Source: Allonocardiopsis opalescens
GTDB taxonomy: Bacteria > Actinomycetota > Actinomycetes > Streptosporangiales > Streptosporangiaceae
Assembly: GCF_003002095.1 (NCBI RefSeq)
Contig: NZ_PVZC01000003.1
Location: 186,001 to 250,000 of the forward strand
Direction: 5' to 3'
DNA length: 64,000 nucleotides
The position numbers and the translations under genes were made by a program. Below are positions 6,660 through 14,080 of this stretch, piece after piece. The notes beneath the pieces are model-generated. The model was given only the letters and a program-made list of their open reading frames with translations, had not been told where the DNA came from and made no database searches. Position 1 is the stretch's first letter, and the number at the start of each line of letters is the position of its first letter.

Positions 6660-7478
6660 GTGACCGGCCCCGACCCGGCGCCGGGCCCGGCGGCCGACCC
6701 GCTCGGCTACCCGGGGGTGCGGCCCGACCGCTCCGGGCTGCTGACCGGCGACGGGTTCGCGCCGCTGCGGCCGGCCGCCGGCGCGCCCCTCGGGGAGTGG
6801 GCGGTCGAGCCCGGCGGCACGCTCGCGCGGCGGCTCGCCGCCGCCGGGGCGCCCGCCCTGGATGTCCGCCGGCCGGTGCTGGCCGTCGGCGCCAATGCCG
6901 CGCCCGCGCGGCTGCGGCGGAAGTTCGACGGCCGGGCGCCGATGGAGGCGCCGATGGTGCTCGCCGAGGTGCGCGGCCTGGAACCGGGGGTGTCCGCGCA
7001 CGTCAACCGGGCCGGGTACCTGCCCGCCGCCCCGGTGGCGCGCCCGGGCGCGGCCGGACGCCTCTTCGTGCTCTGGCTGACCGCCGAGCAGCTGCGCGTA
7101 CTCGACGCCACCGAGCCGAACTACCGGCGGCGCGCCATCACGGCCGACCGGGCGACGGTGCTGCTGCCCTCCGGGCTCACCGTGCCCGCGCTCGACCTGT
7201 ACGTGAGCCGGCACGGCTGCCTGGCCGACGGGGCCGGACTCCCCTGGCCGCTCGCCGACCAGCGCGCGATGATCGGGGAGCTGCTGGCGGGCTCCGCGCG
7301 GCTGCGGCGGCTGTGCGGCCCCGGCCCGGACGAGTTCGTGCGGCGGGCCGCCGAGCCCGCCGTCCGCGACGCGGTGCGCGGCGTGCTGCGCGCGGAGGGC
7401 CGGGTGCTCGACCAGCCGGAGCTGACCGGCCTGCCGCCAGGGACGGAGCCGCCGGAACCGGCCCTCGGGCGCGGCTGA
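6660..7478 (+). CDS. conserved hypothetical protein next to Ro60
   Basis: 272 residues from the GTG at 6660, 28 bases after the Ro60 stop, probably the same transcript. The N-terminal 50 residues are Gly/Pro/Ala-rich. The core begins at RRPVLAVGANAAPARLRRKF and continues with HVNRAGYLPAAPV and LFVLWLTAEQLRVLDATEPNY. The GANAAPARL element followed by a hydrophobic barrel-like sequence and TEPNY is reminiscent of gamma-glutamylcyclotransferase-like (AIG2) folds, but no family is assigned with confidence. The start is uncertain; an in-frame ATG at 6600 would overlap Ro60 and looks artificial. Confidence 0.75.
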   Translation: MTGPDPAPGPAADPLGYPGVRPDRSGLLTGDGFAPLRPAAGAPLGEWAVEPGGTLARRLAAAGAPALDVRRPVLAVGANAAPARLRRKFDGRAPMEAPMVLAEVRGLEPGVSAHVNRAGYLPAAPVARPGAAGRLFVLWLTAEQLRVLDATEPNYRRRAITADRATVLLPSGLTVPALDLYVSRHGCLADGAGLPWPLADQRAMIGELLAGSARLRRLCGPGPDEFVRRAAEPAVRDAVRGVLRAEGRVLDQPELTGLPPGTEPPEPALGRG

Positions 7479-7506
7479 CGCCATGTCGTCTGCGCTGCTC
7501 GCCGAC

Positions 7507-7559
7507 TGGTCGACATATGGTCGCAGCGGCTGGTCGACCCCGCCGAATCGATGGTCGAC
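7507..7559 (+). repeat. three direct TGGTCGAC repeats
   Basis: TGGTCGAC occurs at 7507-7514, 7531-7538 and 7552-7559 (spacings 24 and 21), with a related TGGTCGCA between the first two. They lie just after the 6660-7478 gene in a 520-base gap with no firm gene. They could be regulator binding sites for a small downstream gene, or chance in GC-rich DNA. Confidence 0.35.
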
Positions 7560-7605
7560 AGCCTGATTCGCACCCGGATCGACAAACCGACCGCTCGACA
7601 GAACG

Positions 7606-7827
7606 CTACGGAGTGCCGTCCTCGGCCATCCCGTCGACGGAGACCCGGTCGCGGTCCGCGCTCGGGCGCGAGCGCGGCGCAGTACAGCCGCCGGTGGAGC
7701 CCCGGATTGACTCGACCCCGCGCCGGGCGAACAGGGAGCGGACGCGGCGGTGCAGTTCGACGGTGCTCGGATCGGCGGTCGGGCCCGGCGGTTCGGCTTC
7801 GCCGTCCCGCCGCACACGCTGATCCAT
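7606..7827 (-). CDS. possible small hypothetical protein (73 aa)
   Basis: ATG 7827 to stop 7606. The first 50 residues (MDQRVRRDGEAEPPG, STVELHRRVRSLFARRGVES) have plausible amphipathic helix composition and codon bias, but there is no visible ribosome-binding site and the tail is low complexity. No family is recognised. It may be a remnant; included because it is the only coding-like stretch in the gap 7479-8000. Confidence 0.25.
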   Translation of the reverse strand: MDQRVRRDGEAEPPGPTADPSTVELHRRVRSLFARRGVESIRGSTGGCTAPRSRPSADRDRVSVDGMAEDGTP

Positions 7828-8000
7828 GGCGTCGTCGTGCCCGCGCAGGAAGATCGTTACGCCTGGATCGGCGCGGCGGCCGATGATCGTTACCGCATCG
7901 CCGCCGCCCCGGACCGGCGCCCGCGCGGCGCGGCCGGGATTGCGCCGGTCCGCACCGGGGAGTGGTATCCGGTACCCCGCACCGACGCGAAGGAGCACGC

Positions 8001-8237
8001 ATGCCGACCCGGTACACGCTGACGATCGTCTCCGGCCGGCAGGACGACCCGCCGCGGGCCGAGGGCTCCGCCCTCGGCTCCGGACCGGTCGCGATGGACG
8101 ACCTGGACCTGGAGACCCAGCAGTGGCTCCAGGCCCACCTCAGTGAGAATCCCGACGTATGGGTCCTGGTCACCGAGGGCGGCGGAGCCGCACAGGGCGA
8201 CCTGCGCGTGGTAGACGCCCGCGAGGTCGCCGTCTAG
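8001..8237 (+). CDS. small hypothetical protein (78 aa)
   Basis: ATG 8001 with AAGGAG seven to twelve bases upstream, ending at TAG 8235-8237. The sequence (MPTRYTLTIVSGRQDD, LDLETQQWLQAHLSENPDVW, VLVTEGGGAAQGDLRVVDA) is a compact acidic cytosolic protein with a beta-alpha-beta feel and no signal or membrane segment. No family recognised. The upstream in-frame ATG at 7962 is rejected because the AAGGAG fits the inner start. Confidence 0.65.
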   Translation: MPTRYTLTIVSGRQDDPPRAEGSALGSGPVAMDDLDLETQQWLQAHLSENPDVWVLVTEGGGAAQGDLRVVDAREVAV

Positions 8238-8558
8238 CGCCGACGCCGGCGGCAGCCCCTGACTTCCTGCTGGCGAAGCAGGCGCTCCGCCCACCGGATC
8301 GGCCGTCCGCCACTCCCCCGCCGCGACCGGATCCGGAGAGCCGGTCAAATCGCCCTGATAGACAAGGCAGTCACAGCGGCACTTGCTACGCTGCATGGTG
8401 AATCACCGTCGGCCCGTCGCCGTCCGCGCCACCGCGCGCCGACGACCCGGCCGACACACCGCGACACGCATCCCCCGCACAACGGATGCGAGCGGCGCCC
8501 CTCCGGGCGCCCACTCAACGACTCAGCACGACCGCGAAGGGGAAATGGGGTCCACACC

Positions 8559-8684
8559 GTGAAGAAGCTGCTCATTTTGGTGCTGGTCGCTCTTGGGGCG
8601 TTCGCCATCTGGCGCAAGATCCAGGCGGACCGCGCCGAGCTCGACCTGTGGACCGAGGCCACCTCGGCCGACGGCGAGGTGTGA
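8559..8684 (+). CDS. DLW-39 family small membrane protein (41 aa)
   Basis: GTG 8559 to TGA 8682-8684. The protein begins VKKLLILVLVALGAFAIWRK, a single hydrophobic helix, followed by an amphipathic acidic tail with the family signature DLW (ELDLWTEATS). DLW-39 proteins are about 39-41 residues and are typically encoded between gyrA/tRNA-Ile/tRNA-Ala and the downstream core genes in actinobacteria, as here. Function unknown. AAGGGGAAATGGGG upstream supplies the ribosome-binding site. Confidence 0.85.
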   Translation: MKKLLILVLVALGAFAIWRKIQADRAELDLWTEATSADGEV

Positions 8685-8847
8685 CGGCCGCCCCAAGGGG
8701 CCGCCGTCCGCCCACGCACCGCGTTGGCCTCCGCCGGCGCAGGTGAGCACAGCGCCTCACCGCGCCGGCAGGTCAGCGCCAACCAGAGCCACACTTATCC
8801 GCAAGCGTTCGGCGACCACAGCCGCTATGCTCGGCACCGAACACCCG

Positions 8848-8920
8848 GGGGCCATAGCTCAGCTGGCAGAGCGCCTGCTTTGCAAGCAGGAAGTCAGGGG
8901 TTCGAATCCCCTTGGCTCCA
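8848..8920 (+). tRNA. tRNA-Ala (anticodon TGC)
   Basis: 73-nt cloverleaf. The acceptor GGGGCCA pairs with TGGCTCC including the G3-U70 identity pair of tRNA-Ala. The D-arm is TAGCTCAGCTGGCAGAGC. The anticodon stem CCTGC/GCAGG holds the loop TTTGCAA (anticodon 8881-8883). The T-arm is GGGG-TTCGAAT-CCCC. No CCA is encoded. Confidence 0.97.
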
Positions 8921-8931
8921 TCGACTCAGGG

Positions 8932-9035
8932 CGACCCATGCTCGCAAGCTTCGCTTGCTAGCCGGGTCGCCTCGTTATGTCGCCCGGGGGGCATGGCCCC
9001 CCAGACCCCCACACCAGGGGGCTGCCGCCCCCTGG
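8932..9035 (+). repeat. post-tRNA three-hairpin module, copy 2 (after tRNA-Ala)
   Basis: It starts 11 bases after the tRNA. H1 outer stem CGACCC (8932-8937) pairs with GGGTCG (8964-8969) around GCAAGC-TTC-GCTTGC (8944-8958). H2 is a CCGGGGGGC/GCCCCCC hairpin. H3 is CCAGGGGGC-TGCC-GCCCCCTGG (9014-9035). The outer stem differs from copies 1 and 3 but still pairs, which supports selection on structure. A further GGGGCTGCGCCCC hairpin follows near 9070. Confidence 0.8.
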
Positions 9036-9223
9036 ACCCCGGCCGTTGCGCGCTCACCTCGCTGTTTTTGGGGCTGCGCCCCTTGCCCCCCGACCGGCCT
9101 CCTGGCCCGCGTTCGCGTCGGGGCAGCCGACGGTCGTGCGTCGGCCGTACCTGCGGAGCCCATGTCGTCGTCTGATGAAGGGCCCCTGGTCGCAGCATCT
9201 GCCGCCACTGCATCAGGATCGGC

Positions 9224-9877
9224 TTATTCGGATCGGCGGGAGTGGCGGCGTTGGAGTTCGGTGAGGATCAAGTCGAGGCCGTAGGCGAATTCGTCGGCGT
9301 AGGCATAGTGCTTGTCGGTGACCATTTCGGTGGACAGCTCCGCCAAGTGGGGGTACGCGTCGGCGGATATGTCGCAGCCGGAAATGGTGGCTGCGGCCTC
9401 GTCGGGGAGCGCCTTGAAGGGGAGGTTGAGTTCGGTGAGGACGAAGCCGTAGACGTAGGCGTCGAGTGCTGAGAAGGCATGGGCGGCCAAGGCAACGGAG
9501 AAGCCGTTGCGCCGCAGGCAGCCGAGCACGGCATCGTGGTGGCGCAGCACGGCCGGGCCGGGATCGCGGCGGGACTCGATGAGCCCGAGCGCCCAGGGGT
9601 GTGCGAACAGGACCCGGCGCGCCGAGGCAGCCCGGCGGATCATGGCGGGCCACCACGGCTGATCGGCGGCGGGAAGGTCGATCTGGGTGAACGGCCAGTC
9701 GGCGAGCTCGGCCAGGATTTCGTCCTTGCCGCTGAAGTGGTGATACAGCGACATGGCCTCGACGCCGAGTTCTCTGCCGACGCTCCGCATGCTCAGTGCC
9801 GAGAGACCGCCGTTGTCGGCGACGGTGACAGCAGCATTGATGATGCGGTCACGGCTCAGGCCCGGGCGCTGGACCAC
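9224..9877 (-). CDS. TetR family regulator with TetR_C domain
   Basis: 217 residues. The N-terminal helix-turn-helix (LSRDRIINAAVTVADNGG, LSMRSVGRELGVEAMSLYHHF) and a C-terminal domain of the tetracycline-repressor type (WPAMIRRAASARRVLFAHPW, HAFSALDAYVYGF) are clear. The C-terminal domain would form the ligand pocket and dimer interface. The gene is divergent from an alcohol dehydrogenase/quinone oxidoreductase gene at 9973; the 95-base gap holds two matching dyads, so it probably represses both. Ligand unknown. Confidence 0.9.
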   Translation of the reverse strand: MVQRPGLSRDRIINAAVTVADNGGLSALSMRSVGRELGVEAMSLYHHFSGKDEILAELADWPFTQIDLPAADQPWWPAMIRRAASARRVLFAHPWALGLIESRRDPGPAVLRHHDAVLGCLRRNGFSVALAAHAFSALDAYVYGFVLTELNLPFKALPDEAAATISGCDISADAYPHLAELSTEMVTDKHYAYADEFAYGLDLILTELQRRHSRRSE

Positions 9878-9912
9878 TGTTCACTCCACTCCGTCTCGTG
9901 CCACTTGTGCAT

Positions 9913-9962
9913 CTTACGACTGTAAGGCTAGCCTGCCGATAAGGCTGGCTTACGAGCGTAAG
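9913..9962. promoter_or_regulatory. twin TetR-type operators
   Basis: CTTACGACTGTAAG (9913-9926) and CTTACGAGCGTAAG (9949-9962) share arms CTTAC/GTAAG, 36 bases apart. A perfect palindrome AGGCTAGCCT lies at 9925-9934. The two dyads cover the starts of both divergent genes. Confidence 0.65.
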
Positions 9963-9972
9963 GGAGTGTGCG

Positions 9973-10932
9973 ATGCGAGCTGCGGTGGTGGATCGTTACG
10001 GCCCACCGGGCGTGGTACGGGTGGTCGAGGTACCGGAGCCGGTACATCGGGCGGATGAAATCCTGGTGCGGGTCCGCGCGGCAGCGGTAACGGCCGGGGA
10101 TGCCCGCATCCGGGGCGCACGGTTCCCGAAGGGGCTCGGGCCGTTCGCCCGGCTGGGGCTCGGCGTGCTCCGGCCTCGGCAGAGAATCCTGGGCAGCGCG
10201 TTCTCCGGCGTGGTCGAGTCTGTAGGCGCGCAGTCCGGTATCAGCGCGAGCGGAGTCGCGCCCGGTGACGAGGTATGCGGCATGAGCGGGAGCCGGCTGG
10301 GCGCGCACGCGGAGTACGTCGCTGTGCCCGCCGGCCGGGTGGTGCGCAAGCCGGCCGGGGTGAGTCACGAGGACGCGGCGGGCGTGCTGTTCGGCGGCAC
10401 CACCGCGCTGTACTTCTTGCGGGACAAGGCTGGTCTGGCGGCCGGAATGTCGGTACTGGTCAATGGCGCCTCCGGAGCGGTCGGCACCAACGCGGTGCAG
10501 CTGGCCAAGCATGTCGGCGCGACAGTCACCGCGGTCACCAGCACCGGCAATGTTCCGTTGGTCGCGAGACTCGGTGCGGACCACGTGATCGACTACACGA
10601 CCGCGTCGATCGGTGCGGTGGCTGACCGGTTCGATGTCGTCATCGACACCGTCGGCGCCATCTCCCCCGCCTCGGGGCGGCGGCTGCTCACACCGGACGG
10701 GGTGCTGCTCCTGGTGGCCGCGAACCTGTGGGAAATGCTGCGGTCGCGCGGCAGCGTCAAGACCGGCAGCGCACCCGAACGGGCGGCGGACATCGAGCAC
10801 CTCCTGGCTCTGATGGCCGACGGGAGACTCGCCACGGTCACCGACCGTGTGCTCGCCCTGGCCGAGATCGTTGCCGCATACGAGCGGGTCGATTCCGGCC
10901 GCAAGGTCGGCAACGTCATCATCCGACTCTGA
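9973..10932 (+). CDS. NAD(P)-dependent zinc-less alcohol dehydrogenase / quinone oxidoreductase
   Basis: 319-residue medium-chain dehydrogenase/reductase. A GroES-like N-terminal domain (YGPPGVVRVVEVPEP, VTAGDARIRG, SAFSGVVESVG) precedes the Rossmann domain with SVLVNGASGAVGTNAVQLA at about 157-177, ADHVIDYT and DVVIDTVG. The structural-zinc cysteine cluster is absent, as in quinone oxidoreductase-like members, which reduce small quinones or enones with NADPH. It is divergent from a TetR gene with operators between. A small membrane protein gene follows 12 bases later. Confidence 0.9.
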   Translation: MRAAVVDRYGPPGVVRVVEVPEPVHRADEILVRVRAAAVTAGDARIRGARFPKGLGPFARLGLGVLRPRQRILGSAFSGVVESVGAQSGISASGVAPGDEVCGMSGSRLGAHAEYVAVPAGRVVRKPAGVSHEDAAGVLFGGTTALYFLRDKAGLAAGMSVLVNGASGAVGTNAVQLAKHVGATVTAVTSTGNVPLVARLGADHVIDYTTASIGAVADRFDVVIDTVGAISPASGRRLLTPDGVLLLVAANLWEMLRSRGSVKTGSAPERAADIEHLLALMADGRLATVTDRVLALAEIVAAYERVDSGRKVGNVIIRL

Positions 10933-10944
10933 GGCGGCATCTGC

Positions 10945-11337
10945 ATGGACGCCACCCGTATCGTGCTGGCCGGCTGCTGGACAAGCCTGATGCTGGTATA
11001 CCTGCTCGGCGACGTGCTGCGCCTGTTCGCCGGCGACCATGTCCCCGGCCAGATCGACGGCCGGCCCGCCGGCGACGGGATGTGGACCCTCGCCGCGCTG
11101 ATCATGCTCGTCCCGATCGCGATGATCTTGATCTCCCTACTGGTCCCCGCCGAACCGCTGCGCTGGATCAGCATCGTCGTATCCGTTGTGATGGTCCTGT
11201 TCAACCTGGCCGGGCTCCCTTACCCCGGGTCCTACGACAACCTGCTCATCGTCGTCGGCTTCGCCGTCAACGGCATCATCATCTGGCAGGCCCGGGCCCG
11301 GGCCCGGGCCTGGGCCTGGGACACCGGCGCCGCGTGA
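10945..11337 (+). CDS. four-helix small integral membrane protein
   Basis: 130 residues with about four hydrophobic helices (VLAGCWTSLMLVYLLGDVL; AALIMLVPIAMILISLLV; ISIVVSVVMVLFNLAGL; LLIVVGFAVNGIIIW). It sits 12 bases behind the oxidoreductase gene and is probably co-transcribed and co-repressed by the TetR. The C-terminal ARARARAWAWD is encoded by a hexamer repeat (11288-11319), so its length may vary among strains. Function not recognised. Confidence 0.8.
   Translation: MDATRIVLAGCWTSLMLVYLLGDVLRLFAGDHVPGQIDGRPAGDGMWTLAALIMLVPIAMILISLLVPAEPLRWISIVVSVVMVLFNLAGLPYPGSYDNLLIVVGFAVNGIIIWQARARARAWAWDTGAA
11288..11319 (+). repeat. GGCCCG / GGCCTG hexamer microsatellite
   Basis: Five consecutive hexamers at the 3' end of the membrane protein gene. 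Because the unit is six bases, gain or loss keeps the frame and adds or removes Ala-Arg/Ala-Trp pairs at the C-terminus. Confidence 0.7.
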
Positions 11338-11479
11338 CCGGGGCCGGCAGGTGCAAGCGACCGAGTCGCTGGTGGCAGGCGCGGTCCGGTTCAGGGACCG
11401 GACCGATGCCTCGGCGGTGATCGCGGCGGAGTCCGGCCGGGCGGGGCACCCGTCTCTTCCGGTACATGTCGACGCGGCG

Positions 11480-11517
11480 GTATATCGCCCGGTCTCCGTG
11501 CCGACCAGGCGATATAC
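11480..11517. promoter_or_regulatory. inverted repeat GTATATCGCC ... GGCGATATAC
   Basis: Perfect 10-bp arms at 11480-11489 and 11508-11517 with an 18-base spacer, in the 425-base gap before the 11764 gene. The arms are much more AT-rich than the surroundings. This could be an operator (arm centres about 28 bases apart) or a stem-loop. Nothing else recognisable is in 11338-11763. Confidence 0.4.
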
Positions 11518-11763
11518 GGTCCCGTGGCGGCCCGGTACCGGACCGTTCGCCCGATTTCCACCCGCGGCGCGGATCACTCGCGTAGATTGTGCGGACCGTT
11601 TCGGGGTCATTCGCGCGCCGTTCCGCTACTCCGCGAACGTCCCGGCTGTCCCGTCGATCCCGCCGCCTCCCGGCCGCGGCCCGGCACCGCCGTCCGGCCC
11701 CCACCGGCGCGGAGCTCCCTCCCGATGACGGCGACGCGCGGCCCCTCTCCCGAAAGGCCCCGC

Positions 11764-12444
11764 ATGGAACCCTTGTACCTCGTGCTGGCGGGCGGCGCCG
11801 TCAGCCTGATCAGCAGTGTCACCGTCACCTGGCTGCAGGGCCGCGCCGCGCGCCGCGGCGAGACCCGGCAGGCCATCCGCGACTGCATCCGGCAGCTGAC
11901 CAGCATCTTCATCAGCGAACGCGAGAAGGCCCTGGCCCCCGCCCCGGCGGCCGCGCCGCCGGGCGCCTCGGGCCTGGCCGAGGCCGAGATGCTGTGCACG
12001 ATGATCGCCGACCGGCGCACCCGCGAGCGGGTCCGCGACGTGATCCGGCTGCTGCGCGCCTCCGGCATGCCCGAACTCCAGGAGCTCAGCGGGGTGCGCG
12101 CACCGCGCGCCCGGCGGGCGCTGTGCACCCACGCCCTGGACGTGCTGGGCGCCCACTACCGGGGCGAGCGGATCCCCGCCCCGACCGAGACCGTCAAGAA
12201 GCTGATGGAGGTCGAGGACGAGGCGCTGCAGGCCGTCTACTCCGACGCGCTGCACGACCGAGACGCGGACGAGGCCGAGGAGCCCGCCGAGCCGGAGACC
12301 ACCGCCGCGCGCCGGCCGCGCGCCGCCTCCGCGCCGGCCGACGCCGCTACCGAGACCGCCACGGCCGAGAAGGGCGGCGCCGAGAAGAGCGCGGCCAAGC
12401 CCGCATCGGGCGGCACCGGCCGCGGCGGGCGTTCCGCCCGCTGA
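11764..12444 (+). CDS. hypothetical membrane-anchored protein
   Basis: 226 residues from ATG 11764 (GAAAGG upstream). The N-terminus MEPLYLVLAGGAVSLISSVT is one membrane helix, followed by a basic stop (RAARRGETRQ) and a helical cytosolic region of about 120 residues (IRDCIRQLTSIFISEREKAL, RTRERVRDVIRLLRASGMPEL). The C-terminal 70 residues are Ala/Glu/Pro low complexity. This layout resembles an N-terminally anchored helical scaffold. No family recognised. The longer frame from 11524 adds only low-complexity GC-driven sequence. Confidence 0.7.
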   Translation: MEPLYLVLAGGAVSLISSVTVTWLQGRAARRGETRQAIRDCIRQLTSIFISEREKALAPAPAAAPPGASGLAEAEMLCTMIADRRTRERVRDVIRLLRASGMPELQELSGVRAPRARRALCTHALDVLGAHYRGERIPAPTETVKKLMEVEDEALQAVYSDALHDRDADEAEEPAEPETTAARRPRAASAPADAATETATAEKGGAEKSAAKPASGGTGRGGRSAR

Positions 12445-12644
12445 GCGGCCGGCGGCGGGCGGACCGGCCGGACCGCCCGCCGCCGCGCGGCCGGAGGTGG
12501 ACGGATGGCCGCGCTCACGCGTACGCACAGGTCCGCGTGGTCTAGGGTGTGCGGAGCGCACGTGCGAACACGCCGCGCCGACGCCGTCCGGCTCTCGGGC
12601 CGGCCGACGCTCCCCGAAGCCTTACGAGCGGATATGGTCGGGAT

Positions 12645-13223
12645 ATGGGTCTCTGGAATGCCATCAAGGGCGGCGCCCTCGTCGAGGAAGCCAGACGTGC
12701 GGCCAAGACGAAGTCCAAGGTCTTCGTCGGGGTCCTCCAGCCCAACAGCATCGAAGCCCCCACGGGCAACGCGTTCCCGGCTCTGGCGCACATCATCGAG
12801 GGCGTCGAGGAGGCGGGCTGGCGGCTCGACCACACCTCCTTCACCTCCGACAAGGAGGGCGAGCCGGTCGGCTACTTCATCTTCCGCCGCGCCGACGAGC
12901 AGGTGCCCGAGGCCGTCGAGCACCACCAGGAGCCGGAGCAGCACACCGAGCCGCCGGCCAACCAGCCCTCCGGCGGGCAGCCCGCCTACCCGGGCGGCCC
13001 CGGCGGCTACCCCGGCACCGGCCCGCAGCCGCCCGCGCCCGGCGGCTACCCCGGCCCCGGCCAGCACCCCGGATCCGGTCCGCCGCCGCCCGCGCACTAC
13101 CCGGGCGGCCCGCAGCAGCCGCCGCAGGGCCCCCCGCAGGGACCGCCCCCGCCCCCGCAGGGCCCGCCGCCGTACCCCGGCGGTGGCGGCGGCTACTACC
13201 CGGGCCAGCAGCCCGGCTGGTAG
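12645..13223 (+). CDS. hypothetical protein with Pro/Gly-rich C-terminal half
   Basis: 192 residues. Residues 1-85 form a compact domain (MGLWNAIKGGALVEEARRAA, KSKVFVGVLQPNSIEAPTGN, AHIIEGVEEAGWRLDHTSFT, GYFIFRR) with a pattern like small actinobacterial DUF-type beta-alpha domains. Residues 100-192 are repeats such as YPGGPGGYPG and QPPQGPPQGP, likely disordered. No membrane segment. The ATG 12645 is chosen because the preceding 96 in-frame bases encode basic low-complexity sequence. Confidence 0.75.
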   Translation: MGLWNAIKGGALVEEARRAAKTKSKVFVGVLQPNSIEAPTGNAFPALAHIIEGVEEAGWRLDHTSFTSDKEGEPVGYFIFRRADEQVPEAVEHHQEPEQHTEPPANQPSGGQPAYPGGPGGYPGTGPQPPAPGGYPGPGQHPGSGPPPPAHYPGGPQQPPQGPPQGPPPPPQGPPPYPGGGGGYYPGQQPGW

Positions 13224-13360
13224 GCGCCGAGCGGCCCGGCACCCCCGCGGGCGTCCGCGCGTTGTCCCGACCGAGGGGATATCAGGGTTTCCCCCGATGG
13301 TGCGGCGCACCGCGGTGACGCACTATGGGAGGGAACCCATATGCGCGGGGGGAGAGGGCT

Positions 13361-13990
13361 GTGGCAGCGTCGTACCGGCCGTCATCCAGTACCTGGATGA
13401 CCCGATCCTCGGAAGGTCCGTCGATCGATCCACTGGATCTGCGGATCACCAACGACCAGCGCGAGGCGGTGGTCGACCGGCTCAAGGACGCCTACTCCGT
13501 CGGGCAGCTGGACGAGAGCGAGCTGGAGGAGCGGCTGAGCGCCGCGATGGCGGCGCGCACCGGCCGCGAACTGCGGCCGCTGCTGGACGACCTCCCGGCC
13601 GCGCCGCCGCCCTCGGCGGCCGCGCCGCGGCCGGCCCCGGCGGCCGACAGCTCGCTGGCCGACGCGCCCATGGAGGACCGCCTGTGGGCCGCTGGCGCGC
13701 ACGTATCGGGCTACTTCACCTGGTTCCTCGGGCCGCTGGTGGCACTGCTGGTCAAGGGCAATACCTCCCCCGCGCTGCGCGCGCACCTGGTCGAGGCGCT
13801 GAACTTCCAGCTCACCTGGACCATCGCGAGCCTGCTGATGCCGATCGTAGGCATCCTCACCCTGGGGCTGGGCGTCCTCGCCTGGGTGCTGCTCCTGCTG
13901 ATCTGGATGGTGCTGCCGCTGGTCGGCGGCGTGGCGGCGGTGGCCGGCGGGCGGATGCGCTACTGGCCGAGCTGGAAGTTCGTCCGCTAG
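13361..13990 (+). CDS. DUF1707 - DUF4870 membrane protein
   Basis: 209 residues from GTG 13361, preceded by GGGGGGAGAGGG. Residues about 20-80 are the DUF1707 domain (LRITNDQREAVVDRLKDAYS, GQLDESELEERLSAAMAART), a small helical module. Residues 110-205 are a DUF4870 membrane domain with three hydrophobic segments (VSGYFTWFLGPLVALLV, WTIASLLMPIVGILTLGLGVL, LLIWMVLPLVGGVAAV). Pro/Ala linker between. Role unknown. Starts at ATG 13325 or 13397 are also possible. Confidence 0.85.
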   Translation: MAASYRPSSSTWMTRSSEGPSIDPLDLRITNDQREAVVDRLKDAYSVGQLDESELEERLSAAMAARTGRELRPLLDDLPAAPPPSAAAPRPAPAADSSLADAPMEDRLWAAGAHVSGYFTWFLGPLVALLVKGNTSPALRAHLVEALNFQLTWTIASLLMPIVGILTLGLGVLAWVLLLLIWMVLPLVGGVAAVAGGRMRYWPSWKFVR

Positions 13991-14010
13991 CCGATGTCCC
14001 CCGCGTACGG

Positions 14011-14047
14011 CGAAGGTGGCCGGGAACACTGTTCCCGGCCACCTTCG
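14011..14047. terminator. bidirectional terminator-type hairpin
   Basis: Perfect 17-bp stem (14011-14027 with 14031-14047) and loop ACT, between the convergent genes ending at 13990 (+) and 14081 (-). No T-run follows, as is usual in high-GC actinobacteria. Confidence 0.85.
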
Positions 14048-14080
14048 GTACAGGCGGCCGCCGCGGCGACCGCCCCGTGC

